This document shows, piece by piece, positions 23,599-34,808 of a stretch of 64,000 bases of DNA. Source of the stretch: Zingiber officinale (Eukaryota > Streptophyta > Magnoliopsida > Zingiberales > Zingiberaceae); NCBI RefSeq assembly GCF_018446385.1, contig NC_055986.1, forward strand, positions 78,825,659-78,889,658, in the 5' to 3' direction. Under the pieces are notes generated by a model. That model worked only from the letters and a program-made list of their open reading frames with translations, had not been told where the DNA came from and made no database searches. The translations under genes and the position numbers were made by a program. Position 1 is the first letter of the stretch, and each line of letters begins with the position of its first letter.

Positions 23599-24090
23599 TC
23601 ACGGCTCGCCGGCAGCAGCCCTCGGTGATGTGATGGGAAACAACGGGAGCAGCTCCGGCTCAGCAACCCTGTTTTTTGCCCGGGGCGAAGGGTACAAATA
23701 GAACCGCCTCTCTTTAATGGCCCGCTCCTCCTCCTCCTCCTCCTCCTCAATAGCCTCCCCACTCTTCTCCTCCGCTGATATATCCAACCTCGCGAAGGTG
23801 GCTGCAGGCGACGGTGCTGCCGGACTGGCCAGCTTAGTTGATCCCGATGGAGCATCTGTTCTTGGGATGGCAAGCCTCAAATGAGAGCCGTGATGGAGTC
23901 GCTTGAGTCGGCCGGCGGGGAGGGAGGAGGAGGAGGAGGAGGCGGAGGAGGGAGGGGAGCACACGGTGGAGGCAGTCGTAGTTGACTCGGCCGGGCCAGT
24001 GAGGCGCTGGACGAGCTCCTTGAAGGTGGTGACATCCGCTTGGATGAAGGTGGTGGTGGTGGTGGAGGCCGAGGCTGGTGGCTTGTCCAT
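23599..24090 (-). CDS. VQ motif-containing protein, 163 aa
   Basis: This is the one intact host gene seen. The protein has the plant VQ signature FKELVQRLTG at residues 23-32 (consensus FxxhVQxhTG). VQ proteins bind WRKY transcription factors in the nucleus, and some are MPK3/MPK6 substrates in defence and stress signalling. A serine-rich linker (about 44-60), an acidic run of eight or more Glu (about 117-127, encoded by a GAG repeat) and a C-terminal YPSPR...ELLPLFPITSPR block follow. That tail and several SP sites resemble the VQ4/VQ11/VQ13/VQ31-like group. The start at 24090 is the first ATG after an in-frame stop and has a good context (CCCATGGAC). There is no intron in the coding part, usual for the family. 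The subgroup is an inference; the family call is firm. Confidence 0.93.
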   Translation of the reverse strand: MDKPPASASTTTTTFIQADVTTFKELVQRLTGPAESTTTASTVCSPPSSASSSSSSLPAGRLKRLHHGSHLRLAIPRTDAPSGSTKLASPAAPSPAATFARLDISAEEKSGEAIEEEEEEEERAIKERRFYLYPSPRAKNRVAEPELLPLFPITSPRAAAGEP

Positions 24091-24139
24091 GGGTGCAATT
24101 GATTGCGTGAAGCAATGAGCTTTAATTTGTTTGCTGTGT

Positions 24140-24633
24140 CTGCATGCTCAAACCACACATGAAACAAATACAGGTAAATCCAATTAATGACAATGTAAAC
24201 AAAACAAAATTAAATAAAACAAAAGCCTTTCTGGTTTGCATTTAAAGATCGTGTCGTCACATATGGCCATATACAAAAATATATATGAAATTCATGTGAA
24301 TAAATCAACTGACACTCTGACTGAATTTGTAGCTAAGATTGAGTTTTAGAAGCAACGCTTGTTAATTATTTTCATGTAAGAGTTTAATTAGTAAAGAAAT
24401 ATATTAAGAAAAAAAAGATAATCTTTGTGCACTAGTTGGGCTATATTAGGTGATTAATTATATAAATAAAATTTGAAAGTATTTCTTTAATTTTGTTGTC
24501 ATAGTTGTAATTAAATAACCTAAGATCAAGGATTTTAGACTCTCCAATGTCTTAATAATTTCAAAACGCAGAGAGAGAGAGAGAGATCATCCATAAATTA
24601 GCAAAGCTACAAAACATGAAGAAAGTAGTTTAC
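24140..24633 (-). other. Possible 5' UTR intron of the VQ gene
   Basis: On the minus strand, CATCAAG|GTAAAC at 24634/24633 looks like a splice donor after a transcript-like pyrimidine-rich leader (about 24880-24634). GAGCATGCAG|ACACAG at 24140/24139 looks like an acceptor 49 bases before the start codon. The implied intron is 494 bp and includes a CT microsatellite. This is inferred from splice consensus only; the gene may be unspliced with a nearer start site. Confidence 0.4.
24571..24587. repeat. GA/CT microsatellite
   Basis: About eight GA dinucleotides lie upstream of the VQ coding region. CT-rich tracts are common in plant leaders and can bind GAGA-type (BPC) factors; that role is not shown here. 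Confidence 0.85.
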
Positions 24634-24899
24634 CTTGATGCCTTCTCCAAGAACTCTCAACCTCCCAGATCCAACCTTATAGGAACAATTAACTTGAAGC
24701 CCCTCCGGAGCCAAAAGTGTTTAGGCATGAGAGGGCAATATATATCAGATGACAAGGAGAAGGGGACAACACTCCATTGGCGTGAAAGATTTCACAGAAT
24801 CTTCGTTTTGGTGGGAACTGGAAAGAGAACAATTAAGCTAGAGAGAGAGAAGGTATAATGAAGAAGAGGATGCCGCAGCAAGAGTTTGGGCTAATTTGA

Positions 24900-26094
24900 A
24901 GCGTAGGGAGTTGAGTATTTCTTTGCTTTCAAGGGTCTCTTTTAGACACATTTGGTTAAGGAAGCGAGTGAGCTAGCGAGGCCAAACTTCTGAATTTTAT
25001 CAAAAGATGGAATACGTCATCTTTGCGTTCTTACGACTTTTAAATACTAAATTATGTACTGAACAAATTCTCCGGGGGGTATTTTTAGAATTTTGTTAGA
25101 ATTCTAAAGATAAATTCGTTATTTGAATGACTCCTAGTGTTGATCCTATGATATGAAGAGAGATAAATATAGGTATATAAATATTATATGTATGATAGGA
25201 TAAATTTTAGGTCATTAATTCATGAGAATTGACCCTTGATTATTACACCAGCGATATTATATGTTTACTGTCTGCGTTATCCTAGGACTTTGTTAGAATT
25301 CTAAAAAAAACAAAAAAGATAGATCCGTTATCTTATTGACCTCCTAGTACCGGTCCCACAGACATAGAGAGAGGTAAATGTATACACACATGCTATAGGC
25401 ATATAGTAAGATAAATCTCAGATTATCAGTTCTTGAGAATTAATTCTTGAATATTACGTTAGAAATATCATGTGCCCATTATATGTGCTACGTCCTAAAA
25501 AATCATTTAGAGTCGCCATACAAGCTGCACGCAGTTTGGAAATACAATTAAGTAGGCAAATTAAAACCGAGAAGGAAAGGACGTGGAGCCAACAAGGAAA
25601 GAAGAGAATTGTCTTCCAATTGATTAATTAGTTTGTGTTGACAAGGACGCGGATTAGGTCAGACGAGGAAGAAATGAGAAAGGAGGCTGAGGAAACAAAG
25701 CAACTTAATTATGGCTTGTGCAACTGTACTGAGGGCAAAGTACTAGTCAAACCATACAAGTCCTGCAGGAGAATGATCTCGATGTAGAACATGCTTGGTA
25801 TAGTCATTAGTTGTTTCCATGATGGGCTCGATTAGTTTATTATAATAGAATAAGAGATTATAATTCTTCCTATTTTTTAAGTTATTTGATGATCAATTAT
25901 AAATTAATTTCAAAATTTATTTTTTATATAATCTGTGGACAAGGACACTTAAAATTAATATAATCATCTTTTATTATTATAATTGGTAGGGTCATTAGTT
26001 ACTAGAAATATTCAAGCTTTCTCACGGTGATCCCATCTCTTTTAAGGTGTTCATCTTAATTTCTAAATAAATAAAAAGGACTAAAAGTCAAATA
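24900..26094. other. Intergenic DNA upstream of the VQ gene
   Basis: This should contain the VQ promoter. I see no coding region. From about 25084 to 25500 it holds a degenerate tandem duplication; the rest is AT-rich without a recognised element. The last bases, AAATA (26090-26094), are the TSD of the copia element that follows. Confidence 0.5.
25084..25500. repeat. Diverged tandem duplication, about 200-bp unit
   Basis: Two units both open TTTGTTAGAATTCTAAA and go on through GTTAT..TGA..CTCCTAGT, AGAGAGATAAAT/AGAGAGGTAAAT, AGATAAATCTCAG-like and TGAGAATTGACCCTTGA-like phrases in the same order. The second starts near 25271. The units differ at many positions, so the duplication is old. Its origin is unknown. 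Confidence 0.7.
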
Positions 26095-26425
26095 TCAAGG
26101 AATTATAATTAAAATTTATTGTACAAAATAATAAATCATTGTGATGAAATTGAGGAGAAAAAATATTAGAGGGAGGAATTTGTTTCTTACCATCTGCAAG
26201 AAGGTTGCAGTGGCGAACGCTTCTCGACGATTCCACAAACCAAATTTCATTGCCTAATGGATATTCTTCTTCTCTCTTTTCTAACTTTGCTTCACTTCTT
26301 TAATGAAAGACTTGAATGTATTATATAATGGGAATACCAAGGGGTATATTAATAAATTACTTCGTGGAAATATGACAACGTGGGCATCATGGGTAGCCCA
26401 CATTCCCACGTTCCCATTACCAATA
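26095..26425 (-). repeat. 3' LTR of the 21.5-kb-span copia
   Basis: About 331 bp align with the 5' LTR at 42810-43101 plus 47516-47567. This copy has TCAAGG where the partner has TGAAGG, and ends CCAATA where the partner ends CCAACA, so both termini have drifted. A purine-rich minus-strand tract (GACGAGTGAGAGA) just beyond it acts as PPT. A minus-strand TATA-like CATTATATAATG is shared by both LTRs. Confidence 0.85.
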
Positions 26426-27029
26426 TCTCTCACTCGTCCAAGCTAAGTCAGGTCATAAAGACCAGTTCATCCAGGTAAGTCACTAAGACCAGTTAGTCAC
26501 AAAAACTAAATAAATCACATAGCTAGACTATATAAGAGTTTGTTGGGACACTTAGGAGTTAGAAGGGGTGAATAGCTTGTCACTTCACTTCATCGATGAT
26601 GATGTTGCAGTGGATAAAACTCGACGCAAAAGCTCCCCAATGCTAACAAGAGGATTACTTGGTATCCACCTCAAGAAGAGGTGACTAATCCAAGGATCCG
26701 ACTTTCACTCACACATGCACTAAAAATATACATCCACTAAAAATACACTCCTTCTCAAAAACGCTCCGGAAGTGGAGAAACTCCGTACAAGACTCTCAAT
26801 ACAACAAGAAGATGAAAGAAGCAAATACAAAGAAAATCTTACAAGATTTACACAAATTAAACCCTAGCTATCTTCTTCTTATTATTTGGGAACACCTCTT
26901 GACATTGGAAGTGCAGCAACACTTTACTCCAAGAAGTTTCAAGAACTAGTGAGCTTGATGATGGGAGTGGAGAAGAGAACCGTGTGAGCGTTGCTGAGAA
27001 TAGAGCTCGAAAAATCCTTTTCTAGGGTT

Positions 27030-27420
27030 ATCATTGGTGTCTTAATCTGTTAAGAATCCCCTTAATCGATTACCATATCAACAACCTGTATAAACGGCTA
27101 TATTTTCAACCTTAATCGACTACCCTAGTCGATTAGGCATTGCTGAATTGATTAGCCAGATCGATTCAGCAACAGTATGGTCAATCGCGAGAAATAGCTT
27201 AAGAGATCAGCTTGATCGCTTAAGCTTCGAATAGAACCATTCTGTTCAAAGCAAAAGTCACTGTAAGCGATTACCCTAATCGCTTACGATGTCCTAATGG
27301 ATTACACCAATCGATTAAAGGACCTTTCTCGCTATTCCAAGCTTAAGCGATTACCTTAGTCGCTTAAGCTATGGTAATCGATTACCTTAGTCGATTACCA
27401 AACCCTAACTTCCCAAACCG
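27030..27420. repeat. Array of CGATTA/CGCTTA palindromes in LTR
   Basis: Imperfect inverted pairs such as TTAATCGACTACCCTAGTCGATTA, AAGCGATTACCTTAGTCGCTT and GGTAATCGATTACC repeat about eight times. It occupies the same LTR position as the GATCGG palindromes of 10226-11839 but with a different word. Confidence 0.8.
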
Positions 27421-28524
27421 AAGTCTAGGATTCTTTACCCAACATCTGGTCAACCTTGACATATTAAGACTCCTCATTGCCTAGCTTCTAGTCAATTTTG
27501 ACCTACTAGGACTTCTTTACCAAGTGTCTGGTGAATCTTTTGACCCACTTGGACTTTTCTCCTTGTGCCAAATGTCCGATCAACCTTGACCTACTTGGAC
27601 TTATCATCTCATGCCAAGTGTCCGGTCAACCTTGACTCACTTTGTAACGACCCGCCTCCTACTAGCTAGGCTGCGAAGCCGATCGCTACATTATGCTGTG
27701 CTGGACTATTAATGTGGAATGAAAACTGGCTAATTTAAAATTTTACTGATCTAAATGCTGTAAAGTTTAACTTAGTGTTCTGGGTGTACCTAAGAGTTGT
27801 ACACATGTTAGGGAAGGTGTTTAAAACTGATAATAAACTTCGGATCGATCCACAGACCGATCTACTGATACTGGCACGGTAGGAAACTCCGGATCGTTCA
27901 ACCGACCGATTTATAAACTACACTGCAATACTGTACGCTGCTGGATCGGTCTGCCGACCGATCCAGCTGGTCCCTGATCGGTCAATGAGACCGATCAGTG
28001 GCTTACTGATCGGTCTGCTGACCGATCAGTGAGCCATTTTTTTTTCGCGACCCAGCTCCTGATCGATCCACGGATCGATCAGGGAACGAACAGAAAGCTT
28101 CTGTTCGCAGAAACCAGGTCCCTGATCGGTCTACTGACCGATCAGGGGTTTCTGATTTCGTATCAGGCCCCTGATATCAGCATTGATGCGTGCCAAAGCC
28201 ATTACACAACACTATAAAAGCTAAGAGAAACATTCTACTAGGTAATGGCTAACATACTAAACATGATTAAAGCATAGAATACTAATTCATGGCATGTAAA
28301 CATATGGAAACCAAAACTAACAAGGTTTTTAAACTGTTCTCTCGCTAACTAACAGAAACATAAGATAACGCTTGCTATAAGTACTAATGCATACTGAACA
28401 CGTTCTAATGCATAATAAAATAAAACTAGATCCCTAGGATCTTTATTCCAGTTCCTTCCACACACATCTTGATCTGCATTGACCTCCAGCCTCCACTGCT
28501 AGTCCATTTTCCTTTTACCTGTAT

Positions 28525-29466
28525 CTGCAGTATAAGGAAAATAGTATCTGTAAGCTAAAAAGCTTAGTAAGAAACCATCTACCTCACTAAAACATGCATA
28601 CGATGCAAATATGATTTTAAATCATGCTGTTTGAAAGGATATGCTAAGTATACTGAATAAACTAAACATGGCATGACATATAAGCATACAATCATGGCAT
28701 ATCTAAAGCTGAACATGATATCAATCACATGGTATTAATGAAGAACTAAGCTGATACTAAAAACTGAGCTACTGCTAGGACTGTACTGAATTCACGAACT
28801 AATTTGTGAAAGGTTGAAAACCATATACATATAGTAAGTGAAAATACTAAACATGTTGATGGGCCCGGCAATTGTGTGCGCATCCCTAACTAGACCCGGG
28901 ATTGCAAGTTCCGAATCTAGTAGGGTTTACTAGGTTAGCTAAACCTAGGGACGACTATGGGAGCCCAACCCAATGGATATCTAATCCATTACAGTGCCAC
29001 TGAAAAGTAAAATACTGAAATAGCTAATACTATTTTGCTGAATCTAGGTTATCTGAACCTAGAACTAGGTTGTCTGAACCTAGAGGCGACTGTGGGAGCC
29101 CACCCATTTGGACATCTAGTCTCGTAAAAGCTGAAATAAAAACTGATCATGCTAATTAACATATTCTATGGCATTTAACTAAATGCCCACTGTATCATAA
29201 GGCTGTGCTAGGCATTTTGTCGAGCATTTGGCGCTCTCTAACTCTCCTCTCGATCAGGGAGACCACCTCTAGGCACCCAGCAGCGTCTAAACTCTTATCT
29301 ACAGAGGATACACGTGCTCGGCCCATCTAGAGATGCTCACTAATCCCTAAATCTGTGAGAAGAGTTAAACTACACACTATATGCTGACAAAATTCAATAA
29401 AACTAATCTAATGCATAACAGAAAGCACGCGAGAGCTACTTATACTGCAGGTGAGGGATTTATTAC
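28525..29466 (-). other. Possible LTR-internal intron
   Basis: On the minus strand a TATA box and GC-rich leader are followed by CACAAG|GTAATA (donor at 29466) and, 942 bp on, by CTTATACTGCAG|ATACAGG (acceptor at 28525). The acceptor context is shared with the LTR at 2233-5595 (CTTACTGCAG|ATAAAGG). This is inferred from consensus and conservation only. Confidence 0.35.
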
Positions 29467-29751
29467 CTTGTGTGCTAGATTTCTTACAAATCTAATCGCT
29501 AGAAATTCCGGTGGAGACGACTTCTCGACGATTCTCTCGCGTCCACATGCTCTACTCGCGGAGGGGAACGTCCTTGTGCTGAAATCGTTGCCGGAAAGTG
29601 ACCTTGGGACCCTAGGGATGGAACCCTAGTTCTTCCCTTGTTGTGGCACCGAGAGAAGGAGAGGGAAGAGGGGTTGGCGTCGGCGTGAGGGTTTTGGAGA
29701 GGGGTTGCCGAACCAAGTTCTAAAAATAAACCAAACCCCAACTTAAATTTC

Positions 29752-29760
29752 CTATTTATA
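29752..29760 (-). promoter_or_regulatory. TATA box of the chromovirus LTR
   Basis: Minus-strand TATAAATAG lies upstream of a CT-rich and GC-rich leader. The same site is at 36874-36882 in the 5' LTR, which would drive element transcription. Confidence 0.65.
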
Positions 29761-29869
29761 CTAAGTAATTAATTCGGCCAAACCAATTATAAATATAATT
29801 GATTCCCTTTCCTTTCAGCACGGCCCTGCTGGATTCACCGGTTACTAAGGATAACTAAAGGTTTAGCGG

Positions 29870-29906
29870 ACCCGAGAGGTCCCGGGTTCGATTCCCGCTT
29901 AAGCCA
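29870..29906 (+). other. tRNA-like T-arm module inside the LTR, antisense
   Basis: GGACCCGAGAGGTCCCGGGTTCGATTCCCGC contains a perfect Pol III B-box/T-loop (GGTTCGATTCC) with a pairing CGGG/CCCG stem. It is opposite in sense to the LTR and repeats at 36990-37026. The upstream part does not fold into a full tRNA that I can recognise, so it is not called a tRNA gene. Confidence 0.6.
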
Positions 29907-30028
29907 TTTTACTTTTCTAATAATTTTTGCTACTTCTGCTACTCGGAAAATTTCGGAAAAATATCTAATAATTCCAGAAAAATCATAGAATATTCCTAAA
30001 ATAGTTTTGAGAATTTTCGAGCATTACA

Positions 30029-30040
30029 ATCCCCCATACC
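30029..30040 (-). other. Polypurine tract of the chromovirus
   Basis: Minus-strand GGTATGGGGGAT directly abuts the 3' LTR and would prime plus-strand DNA synthesis. Confidence 0.8.
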
Positions 30041-30063
30041 TTATAAAAAGTTCGTCCTCGAAC

Positions 30064-33000
30064 TTAGAATAATTCTGGGTACTTCTGTCTCATGCTGGCT
30101 TCTGTCTCCCAAGTTGCCTCTTCTGCTGTGTGACTGTGCCAAATGACTTTGACTAATGGTACTTCCTTGTTCCGTAATTTCTTAACTGCTCGGTCTATTA
30201 TCTGAATAGGATGACTATCATAGCTGAGGTCTTCGCGGATCTGTACCGACTGGGGCTCAATCACCTGGGTGGCATCTGGGGTATGCTTCTTCAATATAAA
30301 GACATGAAATACGTTGTGGACAGCTGACATTTCCTGGGGTAGCTCTAGCTCATATGCTACCTTGCCCACTCTTCTGCTGATAAGGTATGGTCCCACATAT
30401 CTGGGACTAAGTTTGCCCTTCTTCCCAAAACGCATCACTCCCTTCATGGGAGCTACTCTGAGGAACACTGTATCCCCGACTGAAAACTCTAAGGGTCTGC
30501 GCCGCTTTTCTGGCGGCTCTGAGCTGTCTCTATCCTCTGGCGGATCTGCTGTATAGCTGCTGTGGTATCTGCTACTAGATCTGTCTGAAGTTCTAGTTCT
30601 TTCTGTTCACCACTCTCATACCAGCAGATTGGAGATCTACACCTCCGCCCATAGAGAGCCTCGTAAGGTGTCATGCCGATAGTGGCCTGATAGCTGTTGT
30701 TGTATGCAAATTCTGCTAAGCTCAGATATTTGCACCAACTTCCCTTGAAGTCTAGGGCACACGCTCGGAGCATATCTTCGAGTACCTGATTTACTCGCTC
30801 CGTCTGACCATCTGTCTGAGGATGGAATGCTGTGCTGAACTTTAACTTAGTGCCCAACGCTGACTGTACACACTCCCAGAAGTGTGATGTGAATCTGCTG
30901 TCTCTGTCTGAAATGATGGTTCGTGGGACTCCATGTAGTCTGACGATCTCCTGGAGATACAACTGAGCTAGCTTCTCCATGGAGTAGGATATCTTGATAG
31001 CTAAGAAGTGGGCTGATTTAGTCAACCTGTCGACTATTACCCAGATGGCGTCAAAACCATTCGTGGTTCTGGGCAGTCCCACTATGAAATCCATAGAGAT
31101 ATCCTCCCACTTCCATTCTGGAATCTGTATAGGCTGCAGGACTCCTCCTGGTCGCTGATGTTCTGCCTTGACCCTCTGACAGGTGAGGCAGATGCTAACA
31201 TATCTGGCGATGTCTCGCTTCATCCCGGGCCACCAAAAATGGTTCTTCAGGTCTTGATACATTTTGGTGGAACCTGGATGCATCGCATAGGGAGTCTTGT
31301 GAGCCTCATCTAAAATCTGTCTCCGTAGCTCCTCCTGATCTGGAACACAGAGTCTGTCACCAAAATACAACACCCCGCTATCGGACACTCTGAATTCTCT
31401 ACTTTCTGATTCTGCTAGCCCTTGCTTGATTTTCTGAATTTCAGGGTCCTGCTCCTGAGCTGACTGAATATCACCAAGCAAGGTAGACTCTAAGGTCATA
31501 GTAGAGAGTTGTCCAACAATGAGTTCAAGACCGAAATCTACGATCTCCTTCTGTAGGGGCGGTGACATGGCTGTAAGAGATAATAAGGTAGCACTGGATT
31601 TTCTGCTAAGTGCGTCGGCTACCTTATTGGCTTTCCCTGGATGGTAGAGGATGTCTATATCATAGTCTTTGACCAGCTCAAGCCATCTGCGCTGTCGCAT
31701 GTTTAGATCCTTCTGAGTGAAGAAGTACCTCAGACTCTGATGATCTGTATACACTCTGCACTGAGCTCCATATAAGTAATGTCTCCAAATTTTGAGAGCG
31801 AACACTACTGCTGCAAGCTCAAGGTCATGAGTAGGGTAATTCTTCTCATAATCCTTGAGTTGTCTGGAGGCATAGGCGATCACCTTGCTTTGCATCAAGA
31901 CTGCTCCTAGTCCCAACTTAGAGGCATCACTATAGATGTCAAAGCTGGTGTTGTCTGGTAGAGACAAAATGGGAGCACGGTCAATCTCCTTTTTAGCTCG
32001 CTGAAGATGTTCTCACAGTCCTCTGTTCTTTCTCGTAAGAGCTGTCAGTGGGGAGGCTATCCTGGAGAAGTCCTCTACAAACTTTCTGTAATATCCTGCT
32101 AATCCCGGAAAGCTCCCGATTTCGCTAGCGTTCTTAGGTCTCTTCCAGTTACTTACCTTCTATCTTGCTGGGATCTACTATAATACCATCCTTTGAGATG
32201 ATGTGACCCGGGAAGGACACTGATCTAGCCAAAATTCACATTTCGTGAACTTGGCGTATATTGGTTCTGCTGAAGGGTCTGCAATACTAGTTTCAGGTGC
32301 TCTGAGTGTTTTTCGAGTTCCTGAGTAGATAAGGATGTCATCGATAAACACAATAACAAACTTATCTAAATACTCCTAAATACTCTATTCAGATCCATGA
32401 ATGTAGCTGGAGCATTGGTCACGCTAAAGGGCATGACTACGAACTCGTAGTGTCCGTATCCAGTTCTGAATGCTGTCTTGGGTATATCCTCTTCTTTCAC
32501 CTGATGATAACCCGATCTGAGATCTATCTTAGAGAACACCGCTGCTCCCTTTGGTCGAATCAGTCATCGATTCTGGGAAGGGGATACTTGTTCTTGATCG
32601 TGACTTGGTTCAGTGATCTGTAGTCTATGCACAGTCGCATGCTTCCATCCTTCTTCTTCACTAACAATACAGGCGCTCCCCATGGTGAATGACTCGGGCG
32701 TATGAAACCCTTGTCAAGAAGCTCCTGAAGTTCCTTCAGTTCTGCTGGAGCCATGCGATAAGGCGCTTTGGAGATAGGGTTTGTACCGTGAATGAGTTCT
32801 ATCTCAAAGTCAATCTCCCTGTCTGGTGCTAAGCCTGGTAACTCTTCAGGGAAGACTGCTGGGTAGTCACATACGACTTGAACCTCTGCTAGCTGTTGGT
32901 TCTTGTCCTAGCTGGCATTGACTACGTGTGCTAGGAATCCTGTACATCCTGAATCCAGTAGCTTCTGTGCTTTCATAGCTGAGAGAAACTTCTTGGCCTT

Positions 33001-34484
33001 TCTCTTTGGTTCCCCGCTGTATTCAAATTGCACTGCCGCTTCAGGTTGGAAGATGACTTTCTGTTTACGGCACTCTATGGTAGCACCGTATTTGATCAGA
33101 AAGTTCATTCCAAAGATAACGTCATAGTCGGTCATCTCTAGCACTATCAGATCACAAAAGAGCTCTCTGTCTGCTATAATGACCGGCACTGCTCTGAGCC
33201 AGTGCGTGGATGTCATGATCTCTCCTGAAGGTAGTGCCATCAAAAAATGACCACTGAGTACCTCTGAGGGTATTTCTAATTTTTCGGAGAACATCCTGGC
33301 TATATATGAATGGGTTGCCCTAGTATCAAATAGAATAGTAGCACTATACTGTAAAATGCTAATCTGACCTGTGACAACTGTCGAGGCATTGGCTACGTCC
33401 TCTCTGGTGAGTGAGTAGATCCTCGCATTCGCCATCACTGGAGGGGCTTCTAATCTGCCCTGGCTGATAAGTGGACCTTCTAGAGCGGCCTGCATCTGAT
33501 ATAACTGAGCTGGCTGGCCTGCATACTGAATCTGCTGTGGCTAAGGAAGACCGGTCTTGTTCGGGCACTGCTTGGCCATGTGCCCTTCTTGTCCACATTC
33601 AAAGCATCCTCGTGTGCCCTTGCGACAAACCCCTGGGTGGAATTTCCCACAAGTAGCACACTTTGGATAACTGGGTCGCTTGCTAGATGGTCCTCCTTTT
33701 GGGTCACTCCCTGATTTGCGCTTGTTGTTGGAGTTCCCTTTCCAGTTAGAGCTGTGGCCTTGCTGTTTTTGAGTGTGAGAGTTTCCTTGGCCTTTGGACT
33801 CTGAGGAGACTTGCTTCTGCTGCTTTATGCTGTTCTGGTAATGCTCTATGGTCAAGGCACTGCTCACTAACTCCTCTGTGGTTTGTGGCCTATGTATGCC
33901 ACCAGCCACGTTCACTGCTATCTCTGGCCTCAGCATCTTGAGCATCAACCGGATTCGTTCCTTCTCTGTGCTGACTAGCTCTGGGCATAGACGAGCCAAC
34001 CTGTTGAATTTCTTCACGGCTTCCTCAACTGAAAGGTTGCCCTGACGAAACTCAGTGAACTCGTCGTAGTGGCGGTTTGTAACCCGTATGTGAAAGAACT
34101 CCTCAAAGAATTCCTTCTCAAAGTCAGCCCATGACATCTGGTTCACTGGGCGCTTCGTTCTGATTCTTTCCCACCACATGCGTGCATCTCCTGTCAGGCA
34201 GAAGGAGGCACACTTCACCTTCTCGTGTTCTGGCCAGTCCAGAAGCTCCATCGTGCTCTCCAGTGTTTTGAACCAGGCTTGTGCATCCCATGGTTCACTA
34301 GTGCCTGAGAAGTTCTCTGGCTTGACTAGATAGGCTTCCTTTCTTGGCTCAACTCTGGGACTGCTGGTGCTGGTGCTGGCGTTGTAGGCTGGGCTGGTGG
34401 AACCTCTAAGACTTCGGAGTCGTCAGGTTCGGGTGACTGTGGGGTACTCTGCTGATTAGCATTTAAGGTGGCTATTTCTGTCAT
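30064..34484 (-). pseudogene. Chromovirus gag-pol polyprotein, near complete
   Basis: Read from about 34484 down. Gag (RMWWERIRTKRPVNQMSWADF, SVEEAVKKFNRLARLCPELV) ends in a zinc knuckle CFECGQEGHMAKQC; its N-terminus is frameshifted near 34330. A TAG at 33541 and another near 32908 are isolated stops in an otherwise open frame. Protease has FDTRATHSY where DTGA is expected, so the active-site glycine is lost. RT has [20 protein letters not shown] and FIDDILIYS (about 32350) but several frameshifts between 32560 and 31970. RNase H ([27 protein letters not shown]) and integrase (HHCC finger, [27 protein letters not shown]) are in one open stretch, 31967-30489. A frameshift precedes the C-terminal GKLSPRYVGPYLI domain and a chromodomain ending EATWETEASMRQKYPELF. 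Confidence 0.95.
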
Positions 34485-34794
34485 TAGTCAGAATCGAACC
34501 ACTAATGTAAGGTCCGGGGAGGAACTGAACCCGCCTTCTTGCCGGGCTCGTGAGCTAGTGCCCATCTAGTGGGCGTCCTCGTGCCATTGCTAAAGACATA
34601 GAGGATGGAACATGAATAACTATTACAATCATAATTGTATAACTATCGTTATTATGTTATATACTATCACATACTATCATGCAGTTTATCTATAAACATG
34701 ATCTATAACAAGGAAAGAAAGTATAAATAAAGTAGAGGTATTCTTACTTGGAAGCCGTTCAATTCTGATGTGTGTGTAGGAAGTATGGAACACT

Positions 34795-34805
34795 GCTCGA
34801 TACCA
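34795..34805 (-). other. Primer-binding site of the chromovirus
   Basis: Minus-strand TGGTATCGAGC lies three bases after the 5' LTR. It equals the initiator tRNA-Met PBS (TGGTATCAGAGC) with one base missing. Confidence 0.75.
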
Positions 34806-34808
34806 CTC

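Larger units (their letters stand above)
27643..30028 (-). repeat. 3' LTR of the chromovirus
   Basis: This 2386-bp LTR is nearly identical to the partner over its inner 1.9 kb. It differs by many small indels in the outer 500 bp, where CTGATCGG...CCGATCAG palindromes lie (27840-28170). It contains a minus-strand TATA box (29752-29760), an antisense tRNA-like box (about 29870-29906) and donor/acceptor-like sites (29466/28525). Confidence 0.93.

Noticed and set aside
23834..24167. Other frames over the VQ gene (His-, Pro- and Glu-rich ORFs)
   Set aside because: These are shadows of the GC-rich, low-complexity VQ coding sequence.
24616..24858. 80-codon plus-strand ORF upstream of the VQ gene
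   Set aside because: No recognisable domain; the minus strand looks like the transcribed leader of the VQ gene, so this is probably a chance frame.
29820..29906. Possible tRNA gene (T-arm GGTTCGATTCC)
   Set aside because: No complete acceptor, D and anticodon arms fold together, and the module repeats at the same place in the partner LTR.
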